Part shown: piece by piece, positions 46,105-53,660 of the stretch
Position numbering within the stretch: position 1 is the stretch's first letter
Layout of the letters: every line of letters begins with the position of its first letter
NCBI RefSeq assembly: GCF_009909615.1
Contig: NZ_WWNE01000005.1
Coordinates: 62,334-126,333 of the forward strand
Origin: Acidiluteibacter ferrifornacis
GTDB taxonomy: Bacteria > Bacteroidota > Bacteroidia > Flavobacteriales_E > Vicingaceae
Reading direction: 5' to 3'
Length of the DNA: 64,000 nucleotides
Program-made: the position numbers and the translations under genes
The notes under the pieces: model-generated
What the model was told of the DNA's origin: nothing
Seen by the model: the letters and a program-made list of their open reading frames with translations, nothing else
The model's database searches: none

Positions 46105-46192
46105 TTGAGCAGTTATTCTGATATTTTTTGCCCTTAAAGCATAAAAAATATTGGAAATAACTGGGTTTTTAGCACAGTTCTTTGTTGGCGTG
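46105..46192 (-). repeat. attC-like site of cassette 1, truncated
   Basis: Read on the minus strand after the cassette-1 stop: CACGCCAAC (46184-46192) is the left core, followed by a hairpin pairing CAGTTATT and ATATTTTTT blocks between 46110-46130 and 46140-46163. The outer partner core is missing because the sequence runs into the IS110 remnant. Confidence 0.5.
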
Positions 46193-46215
46193 TCGTTTTT
46201 TATTTTTTCTGTCCA

Positions 46216-46578
46216 TTAAAATTGAACTTTTTTGTTATATCTAATTGCGTCAATAATTTCACTTTCCAATTTTTCAGTCTGTCCTATCCAAATGGTTTTT
46301 TTATGTGTCGTATAATCCCATGTAAAGACATGAACAATAGAGTTAGTCAGTATATCCTTTTTGTTTAATATTCCACCATTAAATTCGTTCAGGTTGTCAT
46401 TGACGTCCATTTTGTATTGTTTATCAGGATCAGTCTGAAAGTAGATTTTGTGAGCATAGTCGTAATTCTCTCCAATCAGTTCGTCAATTTTCTCGACTGG
46501 TTTATGCCAAAAGTCGAAATACCATGAGGTAGTTAGACCGACAACAATAATTGGCAATATGACTGCGAGTTTTTTCAT
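46216..46578 (-). CDS. Cassette 1 gene b: small exported or anchored protein
   Basis: A 120-residue product beginning MKKLAVILPIIVVGLTTSWY, a signal anchor or signal peptide; the ATG at 46578 is preferred over an in-frame extension that would overlap the neighbouring gene. The rest is hydrophilic and mixed, ending IIDAIRYNKKVQF, with aromatic segments (VFTWDYTTHKKTIWIG). No named family is recognised, though similar short proteins are typical of mobile cassettes in this phylum. It is the second gene of a two-gene cassette. Confidence 0.7.
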   Translation of the reverse strand: MKKLAVILPIIVVGLTTSWYFDFWHKPVEKIDELIGENYDYAHKIYFQTDPDKQYKMDVNDNLNEFNGGILNKKDILTNSIVHVFTWDYTTHKKTIWIGQTEKLESEIIDAIRYNKKVQF

Positions 46579-46589
46579 TGTCTGATTAG

Positions 46590-46898
46590 TTAACAATAAA
46601 ATAGATTTCCATTCCAAGGTTGTTCAACTCCTCTCCAAATAGTCAAACTTAGAGTGAAGTATATTATCGAAAGAGAAACAATAATTCCGTTAAAAATTAT
46701 CAAGCCTTTTATCCAATTAGATTTCCGCTTTGCTATGAAGTAAGTCGCTATTACAATCAAATTTACTAATGTCAACATCAGTATCATTCCCAAGTCTCCA
46801 AGTCCATGCCCGAATGACAAGCAGCTATTAAATACTCCTATTGTCACCAAGAGTAAATACAAAAGTGAGACAATTAATATGGTCAGGTTTAATTTCAT
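46590..46898 (-). CDS. Cassette 1 gene a: small membrane protein
   Basis: The 102-residue product has three hydrophobic helices (about 4-25, 34-54 and 65-90) and short loops, one with SCLSFGHGLGDLG. No family is recognised. Its ATG lies 9 bp inside the cassette, counted from the core GTTGGCGTG. Starting next to the core is typical of cassette genes, whose promoter is outside. It runs into gene b with an 11-bp gap. Confidence 0.65.
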   Translation of the reverse strand: MKLNLTILIVSLLYLLLVTIGVFNSCLSFGHGLGDLGMILMLTLVNLIVIATYFIAKRKSNWIKGLIIFNGIIVSLSIIYFTLSLTIWRGVEQPWNGNLFYC

Positions 46899-46907
46899 TT
46901 TTTAATG

Positions 46908-47107
46908 CACGCCAACGTTTACTGTATGGTGCGTTGTGGTTTTGATAAAGATACAATTTCAGTTTAGCACTTAGCAAAAACCGCTTTGCGGTTTTGTAAA
47001 TTGTTTGCCAAAACAAAATCCGCAAGCGGATTTTGTGAGATTTCAAATATCTATTCAACTTTCCAAACTGCTTTAACCACAATGTGCTATACAGATTGTT
47101 AGCAAAC
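46908..47107 (-). repeat. attC-like site between cassettes 2 and 1
   Basis: The ends are CACGCCAAC (46908-46916) and GTTAGCAAAC (47098-47107). Inside them, after an unpaired step of 3-5 nt, about 20 bp pair: CTGTATGGTGCGTTGTGGTT with AACCACAATGTGCTATACAG. The 16 exact pairs and 4 differences all allow G-U pairing. The centre holds two more perfect hairpins, AAAACCGC-TTT-GCGGTTTT and AAAATCCGC-AA-GCGGATTTT. Core, unpaired step, long arm and variable top is the plan of an attC site. Confidence 0.6.
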
Positions 47108-47112
47108 CGTTT

Positions 47113-47754
47113 TTATTTAGTTGTAACGGCTACTCGCTCTCCAAAATAATATATTTTACCTTTTTTAAAGGTTCCATCACGCCGATAAAATTCAGTCTTT
47201 CCATGTCTTTTGGAATTTGCATTCCTCACTATTCTTTTAATATTTCCATTTTTGAAGAAATATGATATAGTCCCATTTATCGCTGGAACTTGTCCGTAGC
47301 CATTCCATGGTTTATAAAAATATTTCAACTTTTCATTATCAATGAGATGAAAATTGGTGTCTTTCGCCTTGTCCCATTTATAAACTGCGAAGAGTTTATT
47401 GGTCAAAAAGTGGAAGGTTGAATCAACCTCTTTTATTAGCGTGTCATCTTCAATTATTTGTATGAAAGCCTTTCTGCCTTTTAAACTGTAAATAATCGTG
47501 CTGTCCTCAAATTCGTTATTTCTAACATTACGATATTCAACTAGTCGTCCATTCTTTTTGAATGCTCTAATTGGTGCATCAATTATACTGTCTTTAATTG
47601 TGTAACCGTAAATTAAACTTGATCCATTAAATTTTGCAGTGTGATTCCCGTTTTCATACTTGGCAAGCTCCAAAAATGCGTTTATCAAACTGTTTTGAGA
47701 ATAGAGTTGGCTATTAACTGAAATGATTAACAGTAATAAATATTTTAATCTCAT
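47113..47754 (-). CDS. Cassette 2: secreted MORN-like protein
   Basis: The 213-residue product has a signal peptide (MRLKYLLLLIISVNSQLYSQ). The C-terminal half has segments such as SYFFKNGNIKRIVRN and GKTEFYRRDGTFKKGKIYYF, similar to toxin-antitoxin-like or MORN-type (YxxxGxxxG) repeats of exported Bacteroidota proteins. The enzymatic role is unknown. The stop codon is 5 bp from the inverted core GTTTGCTAAC and the ATG is 15 bp from the opening core, so the ORF fills its cassette. Confidence 0.7.
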   Translation of the reverse strand: MRLKYLLLLIISVNSQLYSQNSLINAFLELAKYENGNHTAKFNGSSLIYGYTIKDSIIDAPIRAFKKNGRLVEYRNVRNNEFEDSTIIYSLKGRKAFIQIIEDDTLIKEVDSTFHFLTNKLFAVYKWDKAKDTNFHLIDNEKLKYFYKPWNGYGQVPAINGTISYFFKNGNIKRIVRNANSKRHGKTEFYRRDGTFKKGKIYYFGERVAVTTK

Positions 47755-47769
47755 TAGTGATTGGGTAAT

Positions 47770-47905
47770 GTTTGCTAACGGCCACGGCTAAGAAACGTAG
47801 GGCTTTCGAAGTGATTCACTGTCCACCGAAACAGAAGTTTGCTAAATGGACGAACCCTTCTGAAAGCCTTTACTGCCCTATGTTTTCTTATCCATTGTTA
47901 GCAAC
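47770..47905 (-). repeat. attC-like site between cassettes 3 and 2
   Basis: The ends are GTTTGCTAAC (47770-47779) and GTTAGCAAC (47897-47905). Inside, an unpaired step (CCACGG against CCATT) precedes an arm TAAGAAACGTAGGGC that pairs with GCCCTATGTTTTCTTA apart from one extra A. Further in, GGCTTTCGAAG pairs with CTTCTGAAAGCC (one bulge), and GTCCA pairs with TGGAC. Single extrahelical bases are a hallmark of attC recognition. Confidence 0.6.
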
Positions 47906-47911
47906 TGTGTT

Positions 47912-48454
47912 TTATTTTATTATTTTGATTTCTTGTGTTACGTCCTTGTAAAATTCGTTCAATTCGTTTTTAGTCGAATCCACTAATTCTTTATCTGTTA
48001 TTTCTTTTTTTTCTGAGTCGAATAGTCGATTATTAGGCTCCGAGTAAGTCAAGTACATTGTCACGCTGTCAACTTTAAATCCTTCTTCGTAATATGGTTT
48101 GTCATATTCATAGTTGACTTTTTTCACAAACTTGAATTGGAAGTCATTGTCAGTCCAATAGGTGTAATTCAGTTTTCCTGTTTCTCCGTATAGCCAAAAG
48201 TCCATAACAACATAATTGAATTCATTGTCGTGATACACTATTAATTCTCCGCCATCTGTTGAATGGTCAAGAATTTCTAGCGTGTCCGAATTAAACTTTG
48301 TCTTATTTGATTCAAAGTCCTTAAGAAGGTCAAAGTCCGAGATTTCGGAGCTTGTTTCAATTTCTGGTTCAGGTTGGGTATTTGAGTCCGTTTCCTTATT
48401 CTTTACACAGGAAAAAAGTCCAATCGTCAAAAGAAGAATTAGTATTTGTCTCAT
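47912..48454 (-). CDS. Cassette 3: lipoprotein
   Basis: The 180-residue product has a lipobox-like LFSC near 13-16 (MRQILILLLTIGLFSCVKNK), so it is probably an outer-membrane lipoprotein. An acidic Ser/Glu/Pro-rich linker follows (DSNTQPEPEIETSSEI), then a beta-rich domain with DGGELIVYHDNEFNYVVMDF. No family is recognised. The stop codon is 6 bp from the inverted core and the ATG is 14 bp inside the opening core, as in the other cassettes. Confidence 0.7.
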   Translation of the reverse strand: MRQILILLLTIGLFSCVKNKETDSNTQPEPEIETSSEISDFDLLKDFESNKTKFNSDTLEILDHSTDGGELIVYHDNEFNYVVMDFWLYGETGKLNYTYWTDNDFQFKFVKKVNYEYDKPYYEEGFKVDSVTMYLTYSEPNNRLFDSEKKEITDKELVDSTKNELNEFYKDVTQEIKIIK

Positions 48455-48468
48455 TGTCTTTTTACATA

Positions 48469-48530
48469 GTTGCTAACAAGTGAATATGACGCACTTTGTG
48501 CGTCATATCCATATTTTAAAATGTTAATTA
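48469..48530 (-). repeat. Opening boundary of the cassette array
   Basis: GTTGCTAAC (48469-48477) marks the start of cassette 3. Beside it, ATATGACGCAC-TTT-GTGCGTCATAT (48484-48508) is a perfect 11-bp hairpin after a 6-nt step. The far core is weak (GTTAAT near 48522), so this may be a degenerate attC or the attI-like entry point. Confidence 0.45.
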
Positions 48531-48744
48531 TTTATTTCAATAAAACTACTAATTGCTTTAAAATCAATAACAAAAACGTTTATTAGTCGTTTGTTGTCGT
48601 TTAAAAACGGATCAATGGTAGTTTTCATTTAGCAATAGTTTTTTTTCTTCATTCGAAGATAAGTGAAATAACTTATTTTATACACACTGTTGAAAAATAA
48701 AGTGTTAATGGTGTAGGTTTGAACATTTATAGTTTACGGTTATT
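48531..48744. other. Non-coding gap right of the cassette array
   Basis: This AT-rich stretch has several CGTTT/AAACG words but no stable long hairpin, no promoter I trust and no integrase fragment. Confidence 0.4.
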
Positions 48745-49335
48745 TTACGCTTCTTTCACTTTTACTTCACTTTTTGCAATTATATTTTTGATCCACTCAT
48801 TCGGACGCATATCTATCGTTAGGTTAATGCGCTCTATAGGGCTATTGTTCTCTATTTTATGGGGGTCAGTAAGTCTTAGATACCAGCATTCTCCTGGTTG
48901 CATAGGTACAATGCGATTGTTTAAATAAAAATCTACCTTTTCATGCTTGATAATGGGAATAGTCAGCCGAATCACCGATTTTTCAATTTCTAAACCTAGT
49001 GTCGGATCGGTGTGTTCTTTAACCACAGCCCCCGCAGAAAGACGTAATAACCGCACAAGTGTTACATCTATTTTTTCCTTAAAACCATTAACGATACTCA
49101 ATATGTAAGGGCTTTTTAGCAGTTCTGGCGTATCCAACCAATCGGTCCATGTGCCATCTGCAAAGTCATCAGCTGGAGGTGGAAAGGGCAGAGAAGAGTC
49201 TACTAAATGGGCAGGGGAGCGCAAAGGAATTACATTGTAATATTCAAATTGGTTCAATTCGAGTGCTTTACATTCTGCCACCATTTGGTCGACATCATAA
49301 GTAAACGGAAGTAGAATTCGATCTCTTGTTTTCAT
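48745..49335 (-). CDS. Aspartyl/asparaginyl beta-hydroxylase-like protein
   Basis: A 196-residue 2-oxoglutarate/Fe(II)-dependent oxygenase-like cupin. The metal motif HxD is in VVKEHTDPTLGLE, the distal His is in LTDPHKIENNS, and an Arg for 2-oxoglutarate lies in PIERINLTIDMR. The core beta strands (SVIRLTIPIIKHEKVDFYLN) match the Asp/Asn hydroxylase domain. It is cytoplasmic; the substrate protein is unknown. Confidence 0.85.
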   Translation of the reverse strand: MKTRDRILLPFTYDVDQMVAECKALELNQFEYYNVIPLRSPAHLVDSSLPFPPPADDFADGTWTDWLDTPELLKSPYILSIVNGFKEKIDVTLVRLLRLSAGAVVKEHTDPTLGLEIEKSVIRLTIPIIKHEKVDFYLNNRIVPMQPGECWYLRLTDPHKIENNSPIERINLTIDMRPNEWIKNIIAKSEVKVKEA

Positions 49336-49355
49336 AAGTAGTTGGGTATAGTTAT

Positions 49356-49814
49356 TTAATGTTTTAATTCTATTTCAAGCTGTCGACCTTCACTTTGTGC
49401 CTCTTTGTCCCATTTAGTGCCAACACCTATTCCAATCGCCATACCTATAGGAAGGCCTATTGCAAAGTATGCCATATTGCCTATACTCATGCCTAAACTT
49501 ATTCCGATTGGAATTCCAATAGCAGCCATTCCAATCCCTAACCACTTATTGCGATAGTGGTTTATTGGCACTATTTTTAGTTCTTGTTCCAGAATGTTGA
49601 TTAATTGAAATTGTTTTTTTCGGAGCTTATTTTTAAGGTCTTTTGTTGGGGTTTGATTGAGGTCTGCAATAATTTCATTGATTCGTTCGATAACTGGTAA
49701 AGGAATATTTCTTTGTCTGATAATCGAAAGGAGTTTTTCAAATTGGAAGTAGGCTTTCTCTACTTTACTAGATTGTTCGATATCTGAACGAGTTGTTAGT
49801 TCGTTGATTTTCAT
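49356..49814 (-). CDS. Glycine-zipper membrane protein, unknown
   Basis: The 152-residue product has a hydrophilic, helical N-terminal half (about 1-85, Leu/Lys/Glu-rich, possibly coiled coil). Two Gly/Met/Ile-rich membrane stretches follow (IGMAAIGIPIGISLGMSIGN and FAIGLPIGMAIGIGVG), with GxxxG spacing typical of glycine zippers. The tail ends GRQLEIELKH. No family is recognised. It lies 20 bp before the hydroxylase-like gene in the same direction and is probably co-transcribed. Confidence 0.75.
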   Translation of the reverse strand: MKINELTTRSDIEQSSKVEKAYFQFEKLLSIIRQRNIPLPVIERINEIIADLNQTPTKDLKNKLRKKQFQLINILEQELKIVPINHYRNKWLGIGMAAIGIPIGISLGMSIGNMAYFAIGLPIGMAIGIGVGTKWDKEAQSEGRQLEIELKH

Positions 49815-49996
49815 GAGTAACTTATTTTTTTCAAGTATAGCGTTTATTCTGGTCTTAAAGATAATCTAAATAATAGAAAGTAAAAGCTAATACATTGAAT
49901 ACTTGCTACTCTGATTGTATTAGACATCCTTTTTATAGCTATATCGAAAAATTCAATTACAAATATTACTTATATAACTGCTTAAATGAAAGTCAT

Positions 49997-50677
49997 TTAA
50001 TATGGAATGAAAATTTCCTCTCCTTGCTGCTTGAACATTTTGTACTGTGGGCCAACAATGGAAACATCATCTCTAGGACCAATGTGATAAATACCAATCA
50101 TCTGAGCATCTATTTTTACTTTGTTTTCCCAGGCCTCCATAAATAACCAAGCAGGTATAAAGGCCCAGTCTATTTCTTGAACGGTACCAATGGTTGTCGC
50201 TGATTCTGTGTCTCCTGACAAATATATCCTTTTGCCATGCCATGTAATTAAATAGGAGTAATGTGCAAAGGAGAATAGGTGTTTGGTTTTGAATTGTTGA
50301 ATTTGGAAATCTGGTATTTCACGATTTAATTCCGTCAAATGAGAAATATTCCATTTACCATATTTCTTTCCATTTTTAGCTTTCATAACACCATTCATCT
50401 TCCACCTCAAATAGTGATCACTGTGTTTATGCGTAAATAGATAGTATGCATTTTGCTGAAGGTTGTCAATTTCAGTTGGATCATATTCCATGTAATGATG
50501 TGCGCCAGATTTATAGGGGAAGTCAGTGTAGATGTGTGTGTTACCGTCAGTGAGGTGTAATCCACAGTTTCCAATAAATCGGATTTTTATTTCATTCGTT
50601 TGACCATTTCCGGTAGCGGAGAATAATAGAAGTACTATCGAAAAGGTAATCGGTATATTTAGTTTTAGCAACATCAA
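49997..50677 (-). CDS. Metallo-beta-lactamase-fold hydrolase, exported
   Basis: The 226-residue product has a signal peptide (MMLLKLNIPITFSIVLLLFS). The MBL-fold zinc motif THKHSDHY is near 80-87, a GNCGLHLTDG strand precedes it, and LSGDTESATT carries the bridging Asp. The last metal His is probably in IGIYHIGPRDD. It resembles UlaG-like members. The periplasmic location is inferred; the substrate is unknown. Confidence 0.85.
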   Translation of the reverse strand: MMLLKLNIPITFSIVLLLFSATGNGQTNEIKIRFIGNCGLHLTDGNTHIYTDFPYKSGAHHYMEYDPTEIDNLQQNAYYLFTHKHSDHYLRWKMNGVMKAKNGKKYGKWNISHLTELNREIPDFQIQQFKTKHLFSFAHYSYLITWHGKRIYLSGDTESATTIGTVQEIDWAFIPAWLFMEAWENKVKIDAQMIGIYHIGPRDDVSIVGPQYKMFKQQGEEIFIPY

Positions 50678-50756
50678 TTGGCATTGTTCGTGAATCCTTG
50701 AGTTTTTTACCTTTAAGGAATCTGTAATATAAAAAAATGTTGAATATAAAGCTATA

Positions 50757-51221
50757 CTATTTGTTCTGCCATTTTAATTCCACTTTCAATTGTTCAACAA
50801 CATTGAAAACGATGGGGCAGATTTCATAGTTTTGAATGATCTCACCGGTTCTATTCACAAAGTTGTCGCGATGCAGATATGGATATTGTCTGCATTCTTC
50901 AGGTCTTTCGTCGTAAACTGAACAAAGGTTACACGCTAAATTTTTACATGTAAATTCCTTAAGGTATTTGTAGGTAGCTATATTTTCAGGCAACACGAAG
51001 GGAAGCAGGGCTTCATCGGTCGCAATGGGTCTTAAATTCCGGCAACAATTTCCGCAGTCAACACAGCTTATCGAATTGGAGATAGTTTTGTTCAATCGAT
51101 GTACAATCTGATCAATTTGTTGTAGGTTTTGCTGTTTTAGGTATTTTCCAAATGAATGGTTTTCTGCTTGATTTTGCTCTGCAAGATGAGCTATTTTTAT
51201 CAAATTTAGTTCTAGACTCAT
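50757..51221 (-). CDS. YkgJ family cysteine-cluster protein
   Basis: The 154-residue product has the CxxCxxCC pattern (CVDCGNCCRNL, about 57-67) and a second cluster (CKNLACNLCSVYDERPEECR), the hallmark of YkgJ/UPF0153 proteins that probably bind zinc or an Fe-S cluster. The N-terminal 50 residues are helical. It is cytoplasmic; the function of the family is not established. Confidence 0.92.
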   Translation of the reverse strand: MSLELNLIKIAHLAEQNQAENHSFGKYLKQQNLQQIDQIVHRLNKTISNSISCVDCGNCCRNLRPIATDEALLPFVLPENIATYKYLKEFTCKNLACNLCSVYDERPEECRQYPYLHRDNFVNRTGEIIQNYEICPIVFNVVEQLKVELKWQNK

Positions 51222-51490
51222 AAGCTAGCCTGTTAGTGAAGTGAATTAAATGAGGATTAGGTAAGCGTATGCGTTAAACTGTTCGGTCAATAGACGCCTG
51301 TAAGCTAAGCAATAGAATTGATATTAGCGAATGAATTAAAGACCTCTTTTAGTACGTCGATTTTTGTGGAGTTAATAACGTTATGAGGTAGAATAAAGAG
51401 GAGAGAGGAGAGCAAAAAAAAAACATGAAATGAATTGATGTGTTCAATTCATTTCATGTTTAATCATGTTACAAATAGGAGGTCTTGGCT
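51222..51490. other. Intergenic region
   Basis: Apart from the terminator at 51414-51460, I see no gene or clear regulatory motif here. Confidence 0.4.
51414..51460 (-). terminator. Intrinsic terminator of the frameshifted T9SS gene
   Basis: A perfect 16-bp stem AACATGAAATGAATTG / CAATTCATTTCATGTT with a 7-nt loop. On the minus strand it is followed by about ten T. Confidence 0.93.
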
Positions 51491-53018
51491 TTATTGTTTC
51501 ACTATTTTAAAATGAGCCATTGAACCTTCTTGGTCTTGAATGTTTAGAATGTATACGCCTGTAGGTAGCTCAGATAAATCAAATTGAATAGCTGATGCGG
51601 TAGACTTTTGAGGCACCTCCATCACTTTCCCATTTAAGCTCATTAAAGAGGTCGCTACAGTGATGTTGTTGTTATTGTACAAATTAAATACATTTTTTGT
51701 GGGATTATTGCTAATGTAGAAGTTCGATTTGAATCCATCTTCGTGTAATCCTACACCAGTAACTGTTACGCAGGCTGTTGTGTCAATACATCCATTTTTG
51801 ATGATTTGAACGGCAAATGATCCACTAAAAGGAGGTCCAGGAATCGATTGGTATCGTTTTGTAGGATGGTATAACCATTAGTACAATTTAACCATTGGTA
51901 TTTTCCACCTGCTTCAGCAGCAGTAAGTCTATTGTTACCTGATGTATTTACAGCTTTGCTGATAATGGTTACGGTCAAATTAATGGCTATAATACTATCA
52001 CAACCTTGAGCGTTTGGAATAGTATCCAAATAACTACCAGAAATGGTTAAAGTTCTTTTACCACTAGGCACAGTATAACTTGCACAAGTGTCAATAGTCA
52101 AGTTTGCAAAGGTTGGATTATTAACTAACGTTAGGTTAATGCTTAGAATGCTATCACAACCAACCGAATTTGGAATAGTGTCAGAATAAGTTCCTGAAGT
52201 GGTATAATTATATTTTCCACTAGGAGATAGGTATGATATACAGTCGGTCACAGTTAAGGTGTCAAAAGTATTACCTCCGGTTACAGGAGCTCCAGGAACC
52301 CAATTAGAAGTGGTACCAGTTAAAGCAAATCCTGAAAGTGTAGCAAAAGATGATGAGATTTTATCTTCAGTGGTGGTTACTGATGTATTAGTTCCATTAG
52401 CAACTCCTTCATTAAGTGGAAAATATGCTGCAAGACCTGTCGGGTAATTACAAAGTGTTTGGTTCATATTGGCTCTTATTTGAAGGGTGTCTAGTGCAAT
52501 ATTCCAAATCCTCACTTCATCAATTTCTCCCATAAATGGAATCGATCCACCTGATACTCGCTCTCCGATAGTCAAATTGGCTCCTGTTGTTGACGTGTTA
52601 ACACTAGAAAGGTTACCTGTCACCACTTCAACACCGTTAACATACATAAATCCCGTACCGTTATTCAATACAAATGCTACGTGTGTCCATTGACCTGGAG
52701 TAATTACTTCAACTGCAGAATTGATGTTGGCATTTGTACCACCTGAAACAAATCGTAAACCTCTGTTTCCATCTACTAAGAATGTATTTCTTGCTCCCGC
52801 TTGATTAATGCCATAATCAGTGATGGCTAGGTTAGAGGCAGGAGCAGAGGTGCTTACATTGATCCATGCTTCAAAAGTTCTGTCTGAAGCTCCAGTAATA
52901 CCCGGAAAACTAGTTTGTACAACATCATCATTTCCATCAAAGTTTAAAGCGCTTTGTGCATTGAATTGGAGGAAAAAAGTAAAATAGCTAAGCTAAAAAT
53001 TATGTAACTTTTTTTCAT
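51491..53018 (-). pseudogene. T9SS cargo gene with two frameshifts (LamG domain)
   Basis: One gene in three frames. ATG 53018 starts MKKSYIIFSLAILLF; after a run of six T the signal peptide continues one frame over (FFLQFNAQSALNFDGNDDVV). That frame holds a LamG/concanavalin domain (SAVEVITPGQWTHVAFVLNN, IGERVSGGSIPFMGEIDEVR) and two SGTYSDTIPN..GCDSI repeats. Near 51855 the frame is lost again after NGYTILQNDTN. The third frame carries SIPGPPFSGSFAVQII, then FYISNNPTKNVFNLYNN and the sorting-domain end FKIVKQ. A strong terminator follows. Sequencing error or real decay are both possible. Confidence 0.8.
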
Positions 53019-53168
53019 ATTGATTGTGTTTTAGTTGATTGTAAAAGTATTAAAAAAGTTAAATTTTAAAGTATACATAGTCTTTAAGAAGCTAAGTAAT
53101 ATGTGAATAACTATTTTTATAAATAATAGGGAGAGTAAAAAGTGCTTTAGAGAGAACTCAGTGGAGGT

Positions 53169-53660
53169 TTATTTTTCCTTTAAATCATAAATCATTCGAA
53201 TAGTGCAGGCAAAATGACCAGTACTCCCCATAGCATGTTCGATGTATTTAAATCCAGTTTTTTCATACAACTGAATGGCTTCTTTCAATGCTGAAAATGT
53301 TTCTAGGTAACACCATTCATAATGCTTTGATTTGGCGAATTCTAAACACAGTTTCATTAATTGTTTGCCAATTCCTTTGTTTCGAGCTGATGGGAGCAAA
53401 AACATACGCTGCAACTCACAAACATTATCTTCCGCTCCTGGCAGCACGTTGATTCCGGCTCCACCTAGTATTTTTTTATTCTCAATAGCCACAAAATAAC
53501 AGCTTCTAGCTGACTGAAAAGTAGTGGAGAGGTGATTGGTGCTTTCGTCAGTAAAAACAGTGCCTGCGGTTGCTGAATTGTATTCAATTAGCGAATCTTT
53601 TATAATGCGACTCAATGCCTCATTATCTTTCGAAACAATGGTTCTATAAGAGATAGTCAT
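53169..53660 (-). CDS. GNAT family N-acetyltransferase
   Basis: The 163-residue product has the acetyl-CoA motif A LLPSARNKGIGKQLMKLCLE and motif B YLETFSALKEAIQLYEKTGF. KILGGAGINVLPG is the central beta strand. The substrate is unknown. The ATG overlaps the stop of the upstream HHH-barrel gene (TAATG), so it is the last gene of that operon. Confidence 0.92.
   Translation of the reverse strand: MTISYRTIVSKDNEALSRIIKDSLIEYNSATAGTVFTDESTNHLSTTFQSARSCYFVAIENKKILGGAGINVLPGAEDNVCELQRMFLLPSARNKGIGKQLMKLCLEFAKSKHYEWCYLETFSALKEAIQLYEKTGFKYIEHAMGSTGHFACTIRMIYDLKEK

Noticed and set aside
46828-47082. 84-codon minus-strand frame inside the cassette spacer
   Set aside because: It lies almost wholly in the palindromic attC-like spacer and overlaps the cassette 1 membrane protein. 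Its sequence is just a reading of the hairpin arms.
46216-48454. Toxin-antitoxin modules as the explanation for the small cassette genes
   Set aside because: No RHH, HTH, PIN, RelE or HigB-type motifs are visible. The products carry signal peptides, lipobox or membrane helices instead.
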